A stretch of 64,000 bases of DNA, taken from Rufibacter sediminis. GTDB lineage: Bacteria > Bacteroidota > Bacteroidia > Cytophagales > Hymenobacteraceae. The DNA lies in assembly GCF_014269285.1 (NCBI RefSeq), contig NZ_JACOAF010000041.1, positions 144,950-208,949 of the forward strand, in the 5' to 3' direction. The notes beneath the pieces are model-generated. The model was not told the origin of the DNA, did not search any database, and was given only the letters and a program-made list of their open reading frames with translations. The stretch's first letter is position 1. Each line of letters opens with the position of its first letter. Of the stretch, positions 17,415 through 25,493 are shown piece after piece. The translations under genes and the position numbers were made by a program.

Positions 17415-19523
17415 TTATAAAGCGTCTTTCAATACTGAAACGGCTTCCTGGATGTACAGGTCTTTCTTCGCGTTGCGGGTGAAAGCCTGGAAGCGGGCCG
17501 AAGCGGCTGTGTCACCAACTAACTTGGTCACGTCTGGCTTCAGTCCGGCCACATCCAGTTGCGGGATGTTCTTGCGCAGGTTCTCCAGTTTCTTAGACTC
17601 TTCCTGTGCCCGACGCTCTTCGGCTAAGTACGTGCTTAACTTCAGGGAGCGGGTAGACGTCTCGGTTCTGTCTTTCAGGCGCATGGCGCTTTGGTTGATC
17701 AAAGAGAAGGTTGGGCTGGCCGCTACTCTGGATTTGGAAGAGGCTTTCAACTTCTCGATAGAGAAATTAGGGCTGTTCCAGGTGTTAAACTTGGCAGACT
17801 GAATCTCGTCAAACGGAAGCGCGTATTCCTGCTCTTTCTCGCCGTACTTCAGGTACGTGTAGGTGTCTGGCAGCACGATGTCTGGGGTAACGCCCCGCAG
17901 CTGTACCGTCTTTCCGCTGATGCGGTAGTACTTCTGCGTTGTCAGTTTCAAGTGGCCCAGTGGTTTCACCGCGTCAAAAGAAGCGGGTAATACCTGGTCA
18001 AGGTCGAAGAACTGCTGCACGGTACCTTTCCCGTAGGTGGAGCTTCCCACAATCACCCCGCGTTTGTAATCCTGAATGGCGGCGGCCATGATCTCAGACG
18101 CTGAGGCGCTGTTCTCATTCACCAATACCACCAACGGACCACCAAACTGAACCTGCGGATCACGGTCTTCCAGCACGGCGGCTGGGCCATTGGCTGATTT
18201 CACCTGCACCACGGGGCCAGACTTGATGAAAAGACCCACCATGTCTACCACGTCCTGCAAAGAACCACCACCGTTGTTTCTCAAGTCCAGAATGATGCCC
18301 TGGGCGTTTTCCTGCTTCAGTTTCTGAATTTCCGCCGCCACGTCTTTGCCGCTGTTACGGCCACCGGCGTTTTTGAAATCGGCATAGAAAGCGGGCAGGT
18401 GAATGTACCCGATGGGTTTCGCTCCTTTTATCATCAACGATTTGGCGTAGCCTTCTTCGCGCACCACCACGTCTCTAATGATGGAGATCACTTTCATGGT
18501 GCCATCTACCTTTTTCACGTGTAGCCGAACCTCGGTGCCTTTTTTCCCTCTGATCATGGAAACGGCTTTGTCCAGGCGCATGCCTTGCACATCTACTGGT
18601 TCCTGATTTCCCTGGGCCACTTTTAGGATGGCATCGCCCGGTTTCAGCTCGCCCTGTAAGTAGGAGGGGCTACCGGGAGTGATGTCAGATACCTTGATGT
18701 TGCCGTCTTTTTCGGTTAAGGTGGCGCCAATCCCTTCTAAACGTCCGGAGAACTCAAAGTCAAAGTCCTCTTTCTCTTTAGGGGCATAATACTCGGTATG
18801 CGGATCGTAGATGTTGGCGAAGGAGTTCAGGTAGGAAGAACGGTAGTCTTCGTTCTCCAGCTGCACCATGCGTTTGAACAGATCGTCATAGTTCTCGCGC
18901 AGCTTTTTACGGGCATCGGCCTCAATCTCAGGCATGCTCTTCTTGGCTTCTTTAGAACCGGCGGAATCTGCTTTCTGCTGGCTGTCCAGGGCGTCGGCTA
19001 CCCTGATGAGGGCCTGGTACTTGAGGTATTTGCGCCATTCTTCTTTCAAGGCGGCCGGCGAGGTGGCAAACTTCAGCTTCTCTGGTTTCACCTCAATGGT
19101 TTCCTCTCTCTCAAACTCAAACGGCTTGTCCAGAATCTCCTTGTAATAGCTTTCAGCCTCTTTCAGCCTTTTCTGGAAAAGGGTCATGGAAAGGTCAAAG
19201 AACTTAAAGGAACCGTTCTTGAACTCATCGTCCAGTTGGGTCTGGTAGGTAGCCAATTGGTCTACGTCTGACTGCAACAAGAATTTTTTATTATAGTCTA
19301 AGCGCTCTAAGTAGAGATTAAAGGCCTTTTTTGAAAATTCATCATCTAAACGCTCTGGCTTATAGTGGGCCGAGCTCAGCCCCTGCATGAGTACTTTGGT
19401 GAGTACTTCATTTTTCTGATCGCGCGCGGTGCCATCTGTCTCCAGCAGCCTGTAGGAGGCAATGCCAAACACCACTGAGGCGGCCGTGCCGTACGCAACC
19501 AGCTTGTTTTTAAGTGAAAACAT
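17415..19523 (-). CDS. prc: C-terminal processing (tail-specific) periplasmic protease
   Basis: A 702-residue S41A peptidase. An N-terminal membrane/signal helix (LVAYGTAASVVFGIASY) is followed by the tail-specific-protease N-terminal domain (about 35-230), a PDZ domain (about 235-330; GIGATLTEKDGNIKVS), the S41 core with LDLRNNGGGS, the nucleophile Ser in NENSASASEIMAAA and the general-base Lys in SSTYGKGTVQQ, and the C-terminal DUF3340-type region. Prc degrades or trims proteins with non-polar C-termini in the periplasm and affects lipoprotein and peptidoglycan-enzyme maturation. Full length, single gene, with its own promoter box. Confidence 0.94.
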   Translation of the reverse strand: MFSLKNKLVAYGTAASVVFGIASYRLLETDGTARDQKNEVLTKVLMQGLSSAHYKPERLDDEFSKKAFNLYLERLDYNKKFLLQSDVDQLATYQTQLDDEFKNGSFKFFDLSMTLFQKRLKEAESYYKEILDKPFEFEREETIEVKPEKLKFATSPAALKEEWRKYLKYQALIRVADALDSQQKADSAGSKEAKKSMPEIEADARKKLRENYDDLFKRMVQLENEDYRSSYLNSFANIYDPHTEYYAPKEKEDFDFEFSGRLEGIGATLTEKDGNIKVSDITPGSPSYLQGELKPGDAILKVAQGNQEPVDVQGMRLDKAVSMIRGKKGTEVRLHVKKVDGTMKVISIIRDVVVREEGYAKSLMIKGAKPIGYIHLPAFYADFKNAGGRNSGKDVAAEIQKLKQENAQGIILDLRNNGGGSLQDVVDMVGLFIKSGPVVQVKSANGPAAVLEDRDPQVQFGGPLVVLVNENSASASEIMAAAIQDYKRGVIVGSSTYGKGTVQQFFDLDQVLPASFDAVKPLGHLKLTTQKYYRISGKTVQLRGVTPDIVLPDTYTYLKYGEKEQEYALPFDEIQSAKFNTWNSPNFSIEKLKASSKSRVAASPTFSLINQSAMRLKDRTETSTRSLKLSTYLAEERRAQEESKKLENLRKNIPQLDVAGLKPDVTKLVGDTAASARFQAFTRNAKKDLYIQEAVSVLKDAL

Positions 19524-19869
19524 ATAGGATTCTCTAAGAAATGTCTGTTAGTGTATATACAAAAGTAGTGCCTGTTTTTGACGATGCAGTACTGTTACGT
19601 TAAACGTAGGCAAGCGTCAGAAAGGTGTGCCCGTAATAAGATTATTTACGAATGCATCGCAAGTAAGCAGAACGTAGCAGTAGTTGTTCTTTTTGGTCTT
19701 CTTTTTTTTAACAATCCGCCCGCCGGATTTGTTTCTCCCTGAAAATCAAATGCGAAGAAAATAGCCGGTTTCCTATATATTATTTAGAAAGAAGCCCGAT
19801 ATGGAATCTAGGCGGGAATTGCATCATGAGGGAAATGACACCTAAACTTCCACCTTAACTAACAACCTC
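19524..19869. other. intergenic region between prc and tonB-like gene
   Basis: Divergent promoter region of about 350 bp. Apart from the minus-strand box for prc I see no gene or structured RNA. Confidence 0.5.
19560..19567 (-). promoter_or_regulatory. -7 promoter box of prc
   Basis: Read on the minus strand it is TACTTTTG, matching TAnnTTTG, 37 bp before the prc ATG. Confidence 0.5.
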
Positions 19870-20703
19870 ATGGAAACGAATCCCGCTTACGCCGCCACCC
19901 TGGATGACATGATTTTTGAAGGCCGTAACAAAGCCTATGGTGCCTATGTGCTGCGCAGGCTGTACCACCGGCACATCAGCCAGGCCGCACTTTACGCCAT
20001 TGCCTTATTCTTAATCGGGTTCTCCTTGCCCACGCTCGCCAATAAGTTTCTCAGAAAGATTGACGTCCCTGTTGTTAAACCTAAAGACAATGGGGAATGG
20101 GTGGATGTGGTCATTCCCCAACTGGAGGAGATAAAAGAAATAAAAGCGGTTGATCCCGCGGCGGCCAAAGCCACCGGACCCACCGTGAAGTACGTAGCCC
20201 CTAAAGTAGTGGAGGAAACCAAACAAGTCACCGAAGAGGTGCCCACGCAAGAACAACTCAAAACGGCCAACTCAGGCTATGTGACCTCAGAGGGACCCGG
20301 AGACGGAAACCTGAACAACCCGGAACCTGGCAACGGACCTGGTGCGGGCACCGGCACCGGCACTGACCCAGCAGCGACACCAGCGGCGGGCTATTTCCTG
20401 AGTGTGGAGCACATGCCCCAGTTTGAGGGCGGACTGGCTAAACTGATGGAGTTTGTGGGCAAGAACCTTCGGTACCCCAGGGCGGCCCAGGCCAGTGGCA
20501 TTGAAGGAACCGTGGTGGTGAGCTTTGTGGTAGCCGCCACCGGCGATGTCACCGACATTCAGGTGTTGAAAGGATTGGGTTACGGAACCGAGGAGGAAGT
20601 GATCAGGGTGATGAAAAAGCTGTCCCGCTGGCAACCCGGGAACCAGAACGGAAGAGCGGTGCCCGTGCGCATGACGCTGCCTGTGCGGCTAGAATTGAAA
20701 TAA
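19870..20703 (+). CDS. energy transducer TonB-family protein
   Basis: 277 residues. A short cytoplasmic segment with the Bacteroidota signature DMIFEGRNKAYGAYVLRR, one membrane helix (about 39-58, ALYAIALFLIGFSLPTLA), a periplasmic linker rich in Glu, Val and Lys and then Gly/Asn/Pro-rich, and a C-terminal TonB domain (FVGKNLRYPRAAQASGIEG ... VTDIQVLKGLGYG ... RWQPGNQNGRAVPVRM). It passes proton-motive force from ExbBD to outer-membrane receptors. No exbBD or receptor gene is nearby, so this is probably one of several TonB paralogs. Confidence 0.92.
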   Translation: METNPAYAATLDDMIFEGRNKAYGAYVLRRLYHRHISQAALYAIALFLIGFSLPTLANKFLRKIDVPVVKPKDNGEWVDVVIPQLEEIKEIKAVDPAAAKATGPTVKYVAPKVVEETKQVTEEVPTQEQLKTANSGYVTSEGPGDGNLNNPEPGNGPGAGTGTGTDPAATPAAGYFLSVEHMPQFEGGLAKLMEFVGKNLRYPRAAQASGIEGTVVVSFVVAATGDVTDIQVLKGLGYGTEEEVIRVMKKLSRWQPGNQNGRAVPVRMTLPVRLELK

Positions 20704-20740
20704 GTAAATAAAGCTTCTAATTCATGTTTAATGCTTGCCT

Positions 20741-20778
20741 TGTTTTAGGGCCTTTTTCAAGAAATAAGCCTCAAAATA
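20741..20778. repeat. dispersed palindromic element, copy 11
   Basis: TGTTTTAGGGCC ... TAAGCCTCAAAATAG with centre TTTTTCAAGAAA, 38 bp after the tonB-like stop. Confidence 0.7.
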
Positions 20779-20820
20779 GTAACAATAATTAAGCTTGCTT
20801 GCTGGAAATATTTGCAACAA

Positions 20821-20857
20821 AAAATGCCCCGACTCAGAAAAGAGCCGGGGCATTTTT
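20821..20857. terminator. bidirectional hairpin terminator
   Basis: Arms AAAATGCCCCG and CGGGGCATTTT around a 15-nt loop, between convergent genes. Confidence 0.8.
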
Positions 20858-20876
20858 ATAGGATTATTTCTCCCGA

Positions 20877-21422
20877 TTAACGGTAGATGTGCTCACCACG
20901 GTTGGTGCGCCACTCTTGCTCAAAATATTCGGCGTCTTCGTGTGAACGAGGAGTTACGCCCATCACAATGTTGCCTTCTTTGATGCCAGACTCATATACT
21001 TTGGCCCGGTCTTCAGGAATACCTGAACCTACCAGTGCACCCAGTAAACCACCAGTCAGACCACCGGCTCCGGCTCCCGCCAGACCAGCTGCCAACGGAC
21101 CTGCAATTACCAATCCAAGTCCTGGCAGCGCGATAGAAGTACCGATAGCGGCAATGGCTCCTACAATAGCACCTAATGTACCACCAATGGCAGAACCGGC
21201 TCCGGCACCTTCCAGAGCTTTGCTACCCAGTTCTGTGTCGTTGTTATCGCTGTCAGAGAAATGGCGCTTGCGGGCGTCATCGCTCATGATCACGTTGATA
21301 TCGTCTTTGCTGTAGCCGCGGCTATGTAATGAATTATAGGCGCGCTCTGCGCTGTCTCGGTCTCTGAACATACCCGTCATCATGCTGCCGGAAGTATGGG
21401 TGTTACCAGTGCGATTTTCCAT
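20877..21422 (-). CDS. general-stress-type glycine-zipper protein
   Basis: 181 residues. The N-terminal region MTGMFRDRDSAERAYNSLHSRGYSKDDINVIMSD is the SPOR-like fold of the general stress protein 17M family. The middle is a long glycine/alanine-zipper hydrophobic segment (GAGAGSAIGGTLGAIVGAI to GGLLGALVGSGIPED) likely to insert in or pack on membranes. The C-terminus has the family's KVYESGIKEGNIVMGV. Such proteins are induced by envelope or osmotic stress in many bacteria; activity is unknown. The ATG at 21,422 is preferred over an upstream in-frame start because it begins right before the conserved region. Confidence 0.8.
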   Translation of the reverse strand: MENRTGNTHTSGSMMTGMFRDRDSAERAYNSLHSRGYSKDDINVIMSDDARKRHFSDSDNNDTELGSKALEGAGAGSAIGGTLGAIVGAIAAIGTSIALPGLGLVIAGPLAAGLAGAGAGGLTGGLLGALVGSGIPEDRAKVYESGIKEGNIVMGVTPRSHEDAEYFEQEWRTNRGEHIYR

Positions 21423-21557
21423 AGTTCGTTGTTTAATATTTAGTAGATGTAACATAGTGGTAATTACTAGGCCAGTCGCGAAACTGGCAACTGGCAATTA
21501 GATTATGCTTAACGCAAACAATACGTATAAGTTACATCTGGCCCCAGCACAAAAAGC

Positions 21558-21588
21558 AAAAACGCCAGTGCAGAGCACTGGCGTTTTT
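21558..21588. terminator. hairpin terminator
   Basis: Perfect 14-bp arms (AAAAACGCCAGTGC) with an AGA loop and T-run. Its right arm fuses with the adjacent palindromic element. Confidence 0.85.
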
Positions 21589-21619
21589 AGGTCATTTTTA
21601 CAAAATAAGCCGCTAAATA
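21581..21619. repeat. dispersed palindromic element, copy 12
   Basis: GCGTTTTTAGGTC ... AAGCCGCTAAAT. It starts inside the preceding terminator hairpin. Confidence 0.55.
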
Positions 21620-21632
21620 AAGAGGTAATTGC

Positions 21633-22748
21633 TTAGTTATAGACCTTTACCATGTAAACGAAATCCTGCAGTTTTTTCAGCTGCTGCGGACGCGGATTTC
21701 CGGCCAGGTTATTTACTTTAGGCAAGGCAATGGGCTTGGGCAGGCGGTGCTCCGGTAATTGGTCCAGCAGGGTTAACAGGTACGCTGATTTCACCGCGAA
21801 GGCGGCTCCGTCAACTCCCAGCATTTTGCCGCTGATCACGCCAATCATGTTCCCGCGGTCATCCAGCAACGGCCCGCCGCTGTTCCCGGGGTTCAGCGGG
21901 ATGGAGATCTGGTAAGAGGCGGTATCTCCGTAAACCCCGGACCGGGAGCTTAACGTTCCCTCCCCGAAAACTACGTCCTCTCTGGGATAACCCAGGGTGA
22001 AAACGCGCTCGCCCAGTTCACTTTCTTTCTGTTTAAAGGAGTAAGGCAGTTTCCCGAAGCCGGTGAACGCAGTATCGGTTACCCGTAACAGGGCCAGGTC
22101 ACGCACCTGGTCTGAATAGATTTCCTCTACCTTGTACCGGGTGCCTTTCTTGTTCTCGATCATGAGCGAATCAGCGCCCTCAATCACGTGGTAACTGGTC
22201 ACGAAATACCCGTCTGAGGTAAGCACAAAACCGGTGCCCGAGAATTGGCCGGGATTCAAGGCAGAGGTTTTAGGAGCCACGGGGTTGGTGTTGAGCAGGG
22301 CGTCCTGTTTCCGTTTCAGGTCATCCACCTCGCGGCGCAGCTCTACGTAACGGGCTGTTTGCTGCTTGGTGGCCGAGCGCCACATCTCCATGCCCAGCAA
22401 GCTGCTGAATACCGTGACAATGGCCACGGTGGCGGCCACGCCCATGGTGGCGGCGTAGCGGCGCATAAAGATCTGCATGGGCGTGCGTTTGCGCAGCACC
22501 GGAACAGTGGCCGGAGTGGCTTTCTGGTTTTCTTCCTGCCAGGCCTGATGGTGCCGGTTCAGGCGGTCGCGCAGCGTTTGCTGGCGCCCGTGGTTCTGCA
22601 AGGCGCCGGTGAACAGCTCCGTCTCCCGCACACGCTGGGCGAAGACCGGGTCAGCGGCCATGCGTTCCTGCAGCGCGCGGCGCTCAGCAGACGTCACCTG
22701 GTGCTGGTGGAAGCGTTCTAATAATTCAAGTAATTCCCTCTCACTCAT
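21633..22748 (-). CDS. membrane-anchored trypsin-like serine protease with anti-sigma-like N-terminus
   Basis: 371 residues. The cytoplasmic N-terminus (1-95: LLELLERFHQHQVTSAERRA, MAADPVFAQRV) resembles the helical anti-sigma regions of Bacteroidota; one membrane helix follows (about 98-120), then a short coiled coil (about 130-152) and a periplasmic trypsin/DegP-like domain with catalytic His187 (TSYHVIEG), Asp217 (VRDLALLRV) and Ser290 (NPGNSGGPL). There is no PDZ domain. It lies 49 bp downstream of the sigma-factor gene on the same strand, so the pair is probably an operon in which this protein controls the sigma factor. The protease is a firm call; the anti-sigma role is inference. Confidence 0.85.
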   Translation of the reverse strand: MSERELLELLERFHQHQVTSAERRALQERMAADPVFAQRVRETELFTGALQNHGRQQTLRDRLNRHHQAWQEENQKATPATVPVLRKRTPMQIFMRRYAATMGVAATVAIVTVFSSLLGMEMWRSATKQQTARYVELRREVDDLKRKQDALLNTNPVAPKTSALNPGQFSGTGFVLTSDGYFVTSYHVIEGADSLMIENKKGTRYKVEEIYSDQVRDLALLRVTDTAFTGFGKLPYSFKQKESELGERVFTLGYPREDVVFGEGTLSSRSGVYGDTASYQISIPLNPGNSGGPLLDDRGNMIGVISGKMLGVDGAAFAVKSAYLLTLLDQLPEHRLPKPIALPKVNNLAGNPRPQQLKKLQDFVYMVKVYN

Positions 22749-22797
22749 ATATAGGATGCATCCGGTGTCGGATGTCTGTTTTATACGTTTCCTTTGC

Positions 22798-23379
22798 TCA
22801 GGAAGGAACCTGGTAGTCTAAGAAGAAAAGCTTCTTGAGGCGCATCAGGCACTTGTACTTCTGGTTCTTGGCCGAGTCTACGTTGGTGTAGCCAAACTTC
22901 TCGGTGATCTCGGGCATGCCCATGCTTCTGAGGTAGAAATCCTCCAGCAGGGTTTTGCAGGGTTCGCCCAGTTGGGCCAGGGCATTGCCCATGGCTTCAA
23001 ACTTGAGTTCGTTCTGCTCGGCCTGTTCGGCGTCGCCGTCTGCCTGGGGAGCCAGCTCAGACTCGGTGTCCTCGATCATGCCATGGCTGAACCGGCTGCT
23101 TCTGGACAGCCTCTTCAGCCAAAGCCGACGGCAGATGGAGTACAGGTAGGTTTTGATCTGGCAGTTCAGCTCCAGCTGGCCGGCCTTGATCTTCTCGTAG
23201 AAGACGATCACCGCTTCCTGGAAAATATCCTTGGCGTCATCGTCCGTCCCGTTGTTGCTCTGGACAAAGAACAAGACCATGGGAAAGTGGAGTTTGTATA
23301 ACCTACTCAGTGCCGCATCGTCGTCCTGCAGAATCCCTTCTATGATGGCCGCATCGGTCACTAGCGCCTTACTAATCAT
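22798..23379 (-). CDS. RNA polymerase sigma factor, ECF type
   Basis: 193 residues. Region 2 (about 23-95) includes YKLHFPMVLFFVQSN, DAKDIFQEAVIVFYEK and the region-2.4-like TYLYSICRRLWLKRLSR. Region 4 (about 130-190) has ALAQLGEPCKTLLEDFYLRSMGMPEITEKFGY and the DNA-binding helix NVDSAKNQKYKCLMRLKKL. A variable acidic linker joins them. ECF factors direct RNA polymerase to stress or envelope regulons. The in-frame TTG at 23,388 is less likely than the ATG at 23,379. The downstream gene is probably its membrane-bound regulator. Confidence 0.88.
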   Translation of the reverse strand: MISKALVTDAAIIEGILQDDDAALSRLYKLHFPMVLFFVQSNNGTDDDAKDIFQEAVIVFYEKIKAGQLELNCQIKTYLYSICRRLWLKRLSRSSRFSHGMIEDTESELAPQADGDAEQAEQNELKFEAMGNALAQLGEPCKTLLEDFYLRSMGMPEITEKFGYTNVDSAKNQKYKCLMRLKKLFFLDYQVPS

Positions 23380-23518
23380 GCTTGTCAATTAATACAGTTT
23401 CAGTCCATTAGTAACCCACAGAAAAAAAATAAAAAATTTCTGAAAATGATGGGTTACCTGCCGGGGGGTAGTGGTATAAAGGTTGAAATTAACGCTAAAA
23501 CCCTTAAAAAAAATCACC

Positions 23519-23743
23519 ATGAAAAAGGTATTTTCTCTTGCCCTAGTTGCTGGTATGTTCGTTTTCGCTTCTTGCGAGTCTAAAACTGCTGAATCTACTG
23601 AAACAACTACTGAAACTACAACTGATGCTGCTGCTACTGACGCTGCTGCAACTGATGCAACTGTAGGTGACACTACTTCAACTACTACCACTACTACTGA
23701 TTCTGCTGCTACTACCACTACTGGTACTACAACTGCTCAGTAA
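23519..23743 (+). CDS. small threonine-rich lipoprotein
   Basis: 74 residues. Lipoprotein signal MKKVFSLALVAGMFVFASC with the lipidated Cys at 19; the mature part is almost entirely Thr, Ala, Asp, Ser and Glu (runs such as STETTTETTTDAAATDAAAT). It is probably a disordered tether at the outer membrane. The DNA is correspondingly repetitive (ACT/GCT triplets), so length may vary by slippage. It is divergent from the sigma-factor gene and has its own terminator. Function unknown. Confidence 0.75.
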   Translation: MKKVFSLALVAGMFVFASCESKTAESTETTTETTTDAAATDAAATDATVGDTTSTTTTTTDSAATTTTGTTTAQ

Positions 23744-23785
23744 TTTGACGGTGTGCCTTGGCGCACCTTTAGATTAGGACAAGAT

Positions 23786-23822
23786 AAAAGCGTCTCTTAC
23801 GGTTTGCGTGAGAGACGCTTTT
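23786..23822 (+). terminator. rho-independent terminator of the Thr-rich lipoprotein gene
   Basis: 12-bp arms (AAAAGCGTCTCT and complement) with a T-rich tail, 43 bp after the stop. Confidence 0.85.
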
Positions 23823-23849
23823 TCTTTTTAAGATAAAAATAAAGAAGAG

Positions 23850-23888
23850 CCGTTTGGGGGCCGTTTGTCTAAGACAAGCCCTAAACGG
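23850..23888. repeat. dispersed palindromic element, copy 13
   Basis: CCGTTTGGGGGCCG ... AAGCCCTAAACGG. Pairing extends outward into AAGAG/CTCTT, so it is a strong hairpin just after the proline dehydrogenase stop codon. Confidence 0.8.
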
Positions 23889-23906
23889 CTCTTCTTTTGC
23901 CAATGA

Positions 23907-25091
23907 TCACGATTTGCGTTTGCGGCGCTCCAGTTCTTTCTTCACCAGTGAGAACTCACGGCTGCTTTGCCCGGCAATAGCAGTGTTTTCATCGGCGCGG
24001 CGCAACAGGTACGGCATCACGGCCTCTACAGGACCATAAGGAACATATTTGGCCACGTTGTACCCGGCGTGGGCCAGGTTATAAGAGAGATTGTCGCTCA
24101 TGCCCAGCAGCTGCGCGAAATAGATGCGCTCATCTGAAGGTTGGATGTTGAACTCGTCCATCAGCTGCATGAGGTGGTAGGAGCTTTGCTCGTTATGCGT
24201 GCCGGCGCAGATGGCAATGCGGTCAATGTGCTCCACGCAGAAACGCAGCGCCTCATCATACAGGGCATCGGTGGCTTGTTTGGTGGGGTTGATGGGGTTG
24301 TTGATGCCGCGCTGCTGGGCCACCCGGCCTTCTTTCTCCATGTACGCGCCGCGCACCAGTTTGCCGCCCAGGTAGAAACCCAGTTTCTTGGCCCGCTCAT
24401 AGTCGCGCTTGATCACATCCAGGCGGTCATGGCGGTAGAGTTGGTAGGTGTTGTAGACAATGGGGCGCTCCTGGTTGTAGAGTTCCATCATCTCCAGGCA
24501 CAGCTGGTCAATGGTTTCCTGCATCCAGCTTTCCTCGGCGTCAATGAAGACGCGCACGCCCTGTTCAAACGCCCGCTGGCAGATGGTTTTCACCCGGGTG
24601 CGAGCCCGGCCAAACGCCGCTTTCTCGGCCTGGGTGAGTTCCTGGGTGGTTTGGGCCTTGGTGAGTAAGTCTGAATCTGCCACGCCGGTTACCTTGAACA
24701 CGCTGAACGGGATGTGGTTGGAGTTGGCCGCCATGTCAATGGTGGAGATGATCTCCTGCACCGTGTGGTCAAAGCTGGCCTCGTTGCTTTCGCCTTCCAC
24801 GGAGTAATCCAGAATGGTCCCGATCCCCGATCTGCCCAACCGCTCAATGGTGGGTTTGCATTCCTGGATGGTTTCGCCACCGCAGAACTGTTCAAAAATG
24901 CTTTTCTTGATCAGAAACTTGACGGGCAGGTTCCAGCTCAAAGCCTTCTTCATCATCCCGCCGCCCATTTTCACCATGGAGTTGTTGTTCATGGCCGCAA
25001 ACAGGAGGTAGGTTTTGTAGAGTTCTGCATCTGATTTATCAGCAAACGCAATGGCGGTATTCTCAAAGGAAATGGTTGGTGCAGGGTTCAT
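23907..25091 (-). CDS. proline dehydrogenase
   Basis: A 394-residue FAD-dependent proline dehydrogenase (monofunctional), which oxidises proline to pyrroline-5-carboxylate and passes electrons to the quinone pool. TIM-barrel motifs are VFIDAEESWMQ, YNTYQLYRHDRLDV, GGKLVRGAYMEKE, IAICAGTHNEQSS, FAQLLGMSDNLSYNLAHAG and the C-terminal VPYGPVEAVMPYLLRRADEN, where the arginine pair binds the proline carboxylate. Length fits the Bacteroidota stand-alone form. The partner P5C dehydrogenase is not in the window. It is likely transcribed from the box at 25,117-25,124. Confidence 0.93.
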   Translation of the reverse strand: MNPAPTISFENTAIAFADKSDAELYKTYLLFAAMNNNSMVKMGGGMMKKALSWNLPVKFLIKKSIFEQFCGGETIQECKPTIERLGRSGIGTILDYSVEGESNEASFDHTVQEIISTIDMAANSNHIPFSVFKVTGVADSDLLTKAQTTQELTQAEKAAFGRARTRVKTICQRAFEQGVRVFIDAEESWMQETIDQLCLEMMELYNQERPIVYNTYQLYRHDRLDVIKRDYERAKKLGFYLGGKLVRGAYMEKEGRVAQQRGINNPINPTKQATDALYDEALRFCVEHIDRIAICAGTHNEQSSYHLMQLMDEFNIQPSDERIYFAQLLGMSDNLSYNLAHAGYNVAKYVPYGPVEAVMPYLLRRADENTAIAGQSSREFSLVKKELERRKRKS

Positions 25092-25116
25092 ATTTAGTTG
25101 CTACAAATACACAATA

Positions 25117-25124
25117 CAAAGATA
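25117..25124 (-). promoter_or_regulatory. -7 promoter box of the proline dehydrogenase gene
   Basis: On the minus strand it reads TATCTTTG (TAnnTTTG), 26 bp before the ATG. Confidence 0.5.
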
Positions 25125-25142
25125 ACGTAAAAACGGATGTTA

Positions 25143-25182
25143 GTTGTTTTTAAGGCTCGTTTGGAAAAAACAGCCCGTAAAC
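25143..25182. repeat. dispersed palindromic element, copy 14
   Basis: GTTGTTTTTAAGGCTCG ... ACAGCCCGTAAACAC. It lies just upstream of the proline dehydrogenase promoter. The stretch from here to 25,436 shows no other feature. Confidence 0.65.
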
Positions 25183-25436
25183 ACAATGGTTGCTAACGGC
25201 TGCTCAAGTTATGGGGCAAACCGGCTGTCTGTTTGGGTCATACGCTCAGGGTTGCTCCTGATAGACGAATCCGTTTCTTGCTATAGGGCCACAATTTCAC
25301 CCAAGAAAGAACTCCATTGTGTCTTGGAAAAAAGACCAGGCAAGTTCAGCTGGATCACAAGGGATAAGAGATGGCCAATTTTTCTTTGTTTTTTCTTTTG
25401 AACTGCCCCCAGCATTCCGTTCTTTAGCACCTCAAC

Positions 25437-25475
25437 CCGTTTTGGGGCTCTTTTCTAGAAAACAGTCCCAAAACG
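25437..25475. repeat. dispersed palindromic element, copy 15
   Basis: CCGTTTTGGGGCTC ... ACAGTCCCAAAACG with centre TTTTCTAGAAAA. It ends 18 bp before the aroB start. Confidence 0.75.
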
Positions 25476-25493
25476 CAATAAACACAGACAAGT

